Shown: piece by piece, positions 42,114 through 44,068 of the stretch
Position numbering within the stretch: the stretch's first letter is position 1
Layout: each line of letters opens with the position of its first letter
From: Pseudomonas gessardii
GTDB taxonomy: Bacteria; Pseudomonadota; Gammaproteobacteria; Pseudomonadales; Pseudomonadaceae
Length of the DNA stretch: 44,068 nucleotides
Direction: 5' to 3'
Assembly: GCF_001983165.1 (NCBI RefSeq)
Contig: NZ_MNPU01000049.1
Location: forward strand, 1-44,068
The notes under the pieces: model-generated
Told to the model about the DNA's origin: nothing
The model's database searches: none
Seen by the model: only the letters and a program-made list of their open reading frames with translations
Program-made: the position numbers and the translations under genes

Positions 42114-43055
42114 ATGCGACTCGTAACCTATCGCGCCCACGTGAGTGCCGCCGCCCGACTGGGGGCCATCGTGGACGATCTGGTGATTGATCTGCACCAC
42201 CTGGGCCAGCACTCGGGCCAGGCCTTGCCGGACAATATCCTCGACTTTATCGACCTGGGGCCCCATGCCGTGGCCTCGACGACGGCGCTGCTCAAGGCTT
42301 GCGCCGGCCAGTGGCCGCTGGACGTGGCTTTGCCGTTGGCCAATGTCAAGCTGCTGGCGCCTATCCCGCGGCCGCGCAAGAACATCTTCGGCATCGGCCT
42401 GAACTATGTCGAGCACGTGGCGGAGTCGAGCCGCTCGCTGGACACCTCAAAGGACTTGCCCACGCAGCCGGTGATTTTCTCCAAGCCTCCGACCACGGTG
42501 ATCGGCCCGGGCGATGCCATCGAACACAACGCAGCCATTACCCGGCAGATGGATTGGGAGGTGGAGCTGGCGGTGATCATGGGGCGCCGCGCCAAAGGTG
42601 TGAGCGAGGCCGAGGCGCTGGGCCATGTGTTTGGCTACACCGTGCTCAACGATATCAGTGCCCGTGACAACCGGCGCGCCGGTCAATGGATCTACTCCAA
42701 GGGGCAGGACACCTATGCGCCACTGGGCCCGGTGATTGTCACCGCCGATGAGATCAGCGACCCGCATAACCTGAACCTGAGCCTCAAGGTCAATGGCGTG
42801 GAGAAACAAAACTCCAATACCCGCCATCTGTTGTTCAACATCCCCACGCTGATTGCCGATATCAGTGCCGGTATCACCCTGGAACCGGGAGACATTATTG
42901 CCACCGGCACCCCCGCAGGCGTAGGCGCCGGACGTACGCCACAAGAGTGGTTGTGGCCAGGCGATGTGGTTGAGGCATGGGTCGAGAAGATCGGCACGCT
43001 GCGCAACCCTGTGGTTGCCGTCGGCGACGAGCCGCGCAAAGGCCAGCCTCAGTAA
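42114..43055 (+). CDS. FAH-family hydrolase of the second ring-cleavage cluster
   Basis: This 313-aa fumarylacetoacetate-hydrolase-fold enzyme has an N-terminal lid-like segment (about residues 1-90) and the catalytic domain with IFGIGLNYVEHVAES near 98, DWEVELAVIMGRRAKG near 147 and LEPGDIIATGTPAGVGAG near 260. It should hydrolyse the acylpyruvate made by the dioxygenase. No isomerase gene accompanies it, so it may act directly on the cis product (maleylpyruvate hydrolase) or rely on the isomerase at 19758-20399. GGAGAAT lies nine bases upstream of the ATG. It is longer than and clearly distinct from the copy at 19022-19720. Confidence 0.88.
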   Translation: MRLVTYRAHVSAAARLGAIVDDLVIDLHHLGQHSGQALPDNILDFIDLGPHAVASTTALLKACAGQWPLDVALPLANVKLLAPIPRPRKNIFGIGLNYVEHVAESSRSLDTSKDLPTQPVIFSKPPTTVIGPGDAIEHNAAITRQMDWEVELAVIMGRRAKGVSEAEALGHVFGYTVLNDISARDNRRAGQWIYSKGQDTYAPLGPVIVTADEISDPHNLNLSLKVNGVEKQNSNTRHLLFNIPTLIADISAGITLEPGDIIATGTPAGVGAGRTPQEWLWPGDVVEAWVEKIGTLRNPVVAVGDEPRKGQPQ

Positions 43056-43061
43056 ACAACG

Positions 43062-43083
43062 GGCCAGCCCTGTGCGGCTGGCC
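43062..43083 (+). terminator. Hairpin between hydrolase and nitrilase genes
   Basis: GGCCAGCC and GGCTGGCC are perfect 8-bp arms with a 6-base loop, starting seven bases after the hydrolase stop. There is no T-tract, so it may only weaken readthrough into the nitrilase gene. Confidence 0.5.
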
Positions 43084-43115
43084 TGATTCCTTCGTGTACA
43101 ACCGGATGAACTGTC

Positions 43116-43946
43116 ATGCTTGAACTCCCCCGATTCAAGGCTGCGGCGGTACAGACAGCCCCTGTTTTCCTGGACACCGACGCCACCGTCGACAAAGTGA
43201 TCCGTCTGATTGAGGAAGCCGCCGACAACGGTGCGCGACTGGTGGCTTTTCCCGAGGTGTTTGTGGCGGGCTACCCCTACTGGAACTGGATGGGCAGCCC
43301 GATTGAAGGCAGCCCATGGTTCGAGAAACTGGTGCGCTCGGCGATCGAGATTCCCGGCCCCGAGATTGCCAAGATTGCCCAGGCTGCGGCACGCCATCAC
43401 ATCAATGTCGTCGTGGGTGTCAACGAGCGGAGTAGCCATGGCGTGGGTACGCTCTACAACACGCTGGTGACTATTTCCGATGAGGGGCGGATCCTTGGCC
43501 GGCACCGCAAGCTGGTGCCGACCTGGGCCGAAAAACTGACCTGGGCGCCTGGCGATGCTTCGGCACTGCGCGTCCATGCCACGACGGTGGGGCCCCTCGG
43601 TGCGTTGGCGTGTGGTGAGAACACCAACACCCTGGCCCGGTTTGCCTTGATCGCCGATGGGGAGTTGGTGCATGTGGCCAGCTACATCTCTTTGCCCGTG
43701 GCCCCGTCCGACTACGATATGGCCGAGGCCATCAAGGTCCGCGCGGCTGCGCACTGCTTCGAGGGCAAGCTGTTCACGGTCGTTTCGTGCTCGACGGTCA
43801 GTGAAGAGATTATCCAGGCGCTCGAGCCCGATTACCCGCAGGCGCGAGCCTTGCTCTCACGGCGCAACAGTGCGTTTTCCGGGATCCTCGGGCCGGATGG
43901 GCGGGTGATCGGCCAGCCGTTGATTGACGAGGAGGGCATTGTGTAG
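43116..43946 (+). pseudogene. Nitrilase, C-terminally truncated by an IS3-type element
   Basis: This carbon-nitrogen hydrolase converts a nitrile to its acid and ammonia. The catalytic triad is visible: Glu47 (FPEVFVAGYPYW), Lys132 (RHRKLVPTWAEK) and Cys166 (LACGENTNTLARF). The frame ends after PLIDEEGIV at 276 codons, and its last bases (TG TAG) belong to the insertion sequence. Whole nitrilases usually run beyond 300 residues, with a further strand after DEEG, so the C-terminus is lost. Activity is doubtful, since this tail helps oligomer formation. The gene lies 60 bases after the FAH hydrolase. Its former substrate could be an arylacetonitrile entering region 4. Confidence 0.85.
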
Positions 43947-43967
43947 TGGTCTAATTTCCCCGGACAC

Positions 43968-43997
43968 CTCGATAGGTGGAAAATGCATCTATCGAGG
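43968..43997 (+). promoter_or_regulatory. Hairpin overlapping the orfA ribosome binding site
   Basis: CCTCGATAG and CTATCGAGG are perfect 9-bp arms with a 12-base loop. The right arm overlaps the GAGGAG ribosome binding site (43994-43999) of orfA, so transcripts entering from the nitrilase gene would fold and hide it. This is like the translation-blocking hairpins known in other insertion sequences. Confidence 0.6.
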
Positions 43998-44005
43998 AGT
44001 TTTTC

Positions 44006-44068
44006 ATGACCACCAAACGCAGGACATTCGACGACAGCTTCAAGCTGCAAGTCGTGAAGATGATCAAG
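44006..44068 (+). CDS. IS3-family transposase OrfA, N-terminal part
   Basis: ATG 44006, seven bases after GAGGAG, begins MTTKRRTFDDSFKLQVVKMI, and the window ends there. The basic start with RRTF--SFK--VVK is the beginning of the HTH_Tnp_1 DNA-binding domain of OrfA in IS3-family elements. Only 21 codons are in the window. OrfA is normally joined to OrfB by programmed frameshifting; OrfB lies outside. Confidence 0.82.
   Translation, partial: MTTKRRTFDDSFKLQVVKMIK

Larger units (their letters stand above)
43943..44068 (+). mobile_element. IS3-family insertion sequence, left end (runs off the window)
   Basis: From about 43943 the sequence starts TGTAGTGGTCTAATTTCCCC, the type of terminal sequence seen in IS3-family elements (TGTAGTGGTCTAA...CCGGACAC). 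It interrupts the nitrilase coding frame and leads after 63 bases into an orfA start. The right end is outside the window, so target duplication cannot be checked. Confidence 0.8.

Noticed and set aside
40841..42115. 424-codon minus-strand frame opposite dioxygenase copy 2
   Set aside because: Antisense shadow; no start signal and no domain.
42447..43754. 435-codon minus-strand frame spanning the FAH hydrolase and nitrilase
   Set aside because: Crosses two well-supported plus-strand genes and encodes nothing recognisable.
1..44068. CRISPR arrays, tRNA and rRNA genes
   Set aside because: I looked for regularly spaced repeats and for tRNA- or rRNA-like stretches in the gaps and saw none.

Overview
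The window looks like a chromosomal accessory region of a Pseudomonas of the fluorescens/putida type. Supporting signs are high-GC coding sequence, a REP hairpin of the fluorescens type (30820-30868), AAHS and NCS1 transporters, and a sigma54-controlled p-cresol operon. Nearly everything in it serves aromatic-compound catabolism, and the spacers hold IS and gene debris.

Region 1 (1-9060) is a p-cresol methylhydroxylase locus. The minus-strand genes pchA-pchC-pchX-pchF (6521 to 2372) encode 4-hydroxybenzaldehyde dehydrogenase, the cytochrome c subunit, a Tat-signal protein of unknown role and the flavoprotein. A divergent NtrC/XylR-class activator (6788-8689), a well-matched -24/-12 promoter (6562-6576) and a perfect inverted repeat (6758-6780) provide the control. 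An AraC regulator (959-1948), a stop-interrupted small exported protein gene (2088-2318) and fragments of an IS5 transposase, a Phenol_MetA_deg-type transporter and an MFS transporter surround it.

Region 2 (9100-12850) is AT-richer and looks acquired. It holds a peptide deformylase paralogue and a secreted SUMF1/FGE-fold protein without the usual C-terminal cysteines, flanked by IS debris and a 387-bp element with inverted ends.

Region 3 (12854-22792) is a gentisate pathway: old yellow enzyme, zinc alcohol dehydrogenase, aldehyde dehydrogenase, LysR regulator, then gentisate 1,2-dioxygenase, fumarylpyruvate hydrolase, maleylpyruvate isomerase, AraC regulator and MFS transporter. No 3-hydroxybenzoate or salicylate hydroxylase is present. 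A small exported NTF2-like protein and a LysR gene follow.

Region 4 (24381-43946) is the most unusual part. AraC regulators, a porin and an NCS1 permease precede a cyclase-family hydrolase resembling isatin hydrolase and a flavin oxidoreductase. Then comes a tightly packed plus-strand set: 2-oxoacid:ferredoxin oxidoreductase alpha subunit, AAHS transporter, its beta subunit, hot-dog thioesterase, fused FAD-monooxygenase/OYE of the salicylyl-CoA 5-hydroxylase or anthraniloyl-CoA monooxygenase type, a second gentisate-type dioxygenase, a second FAA hydrolase and a nitrilase. I infer a hybrid route: N-heterocycle such as isatin to an aryl-glyoxylate, CoA-dependent oxidative decarboxylation to an aryl-CoA, 5-hydroxylation, thioester hydrolysis, then gentisate-type ring cleavage. 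No aryl-CoA ligase is seen, and in this scheme the oxidoreductase makes the thioester. The nitrilase is cut at its C-terminus by an IS3-family element that runs off the right edge.
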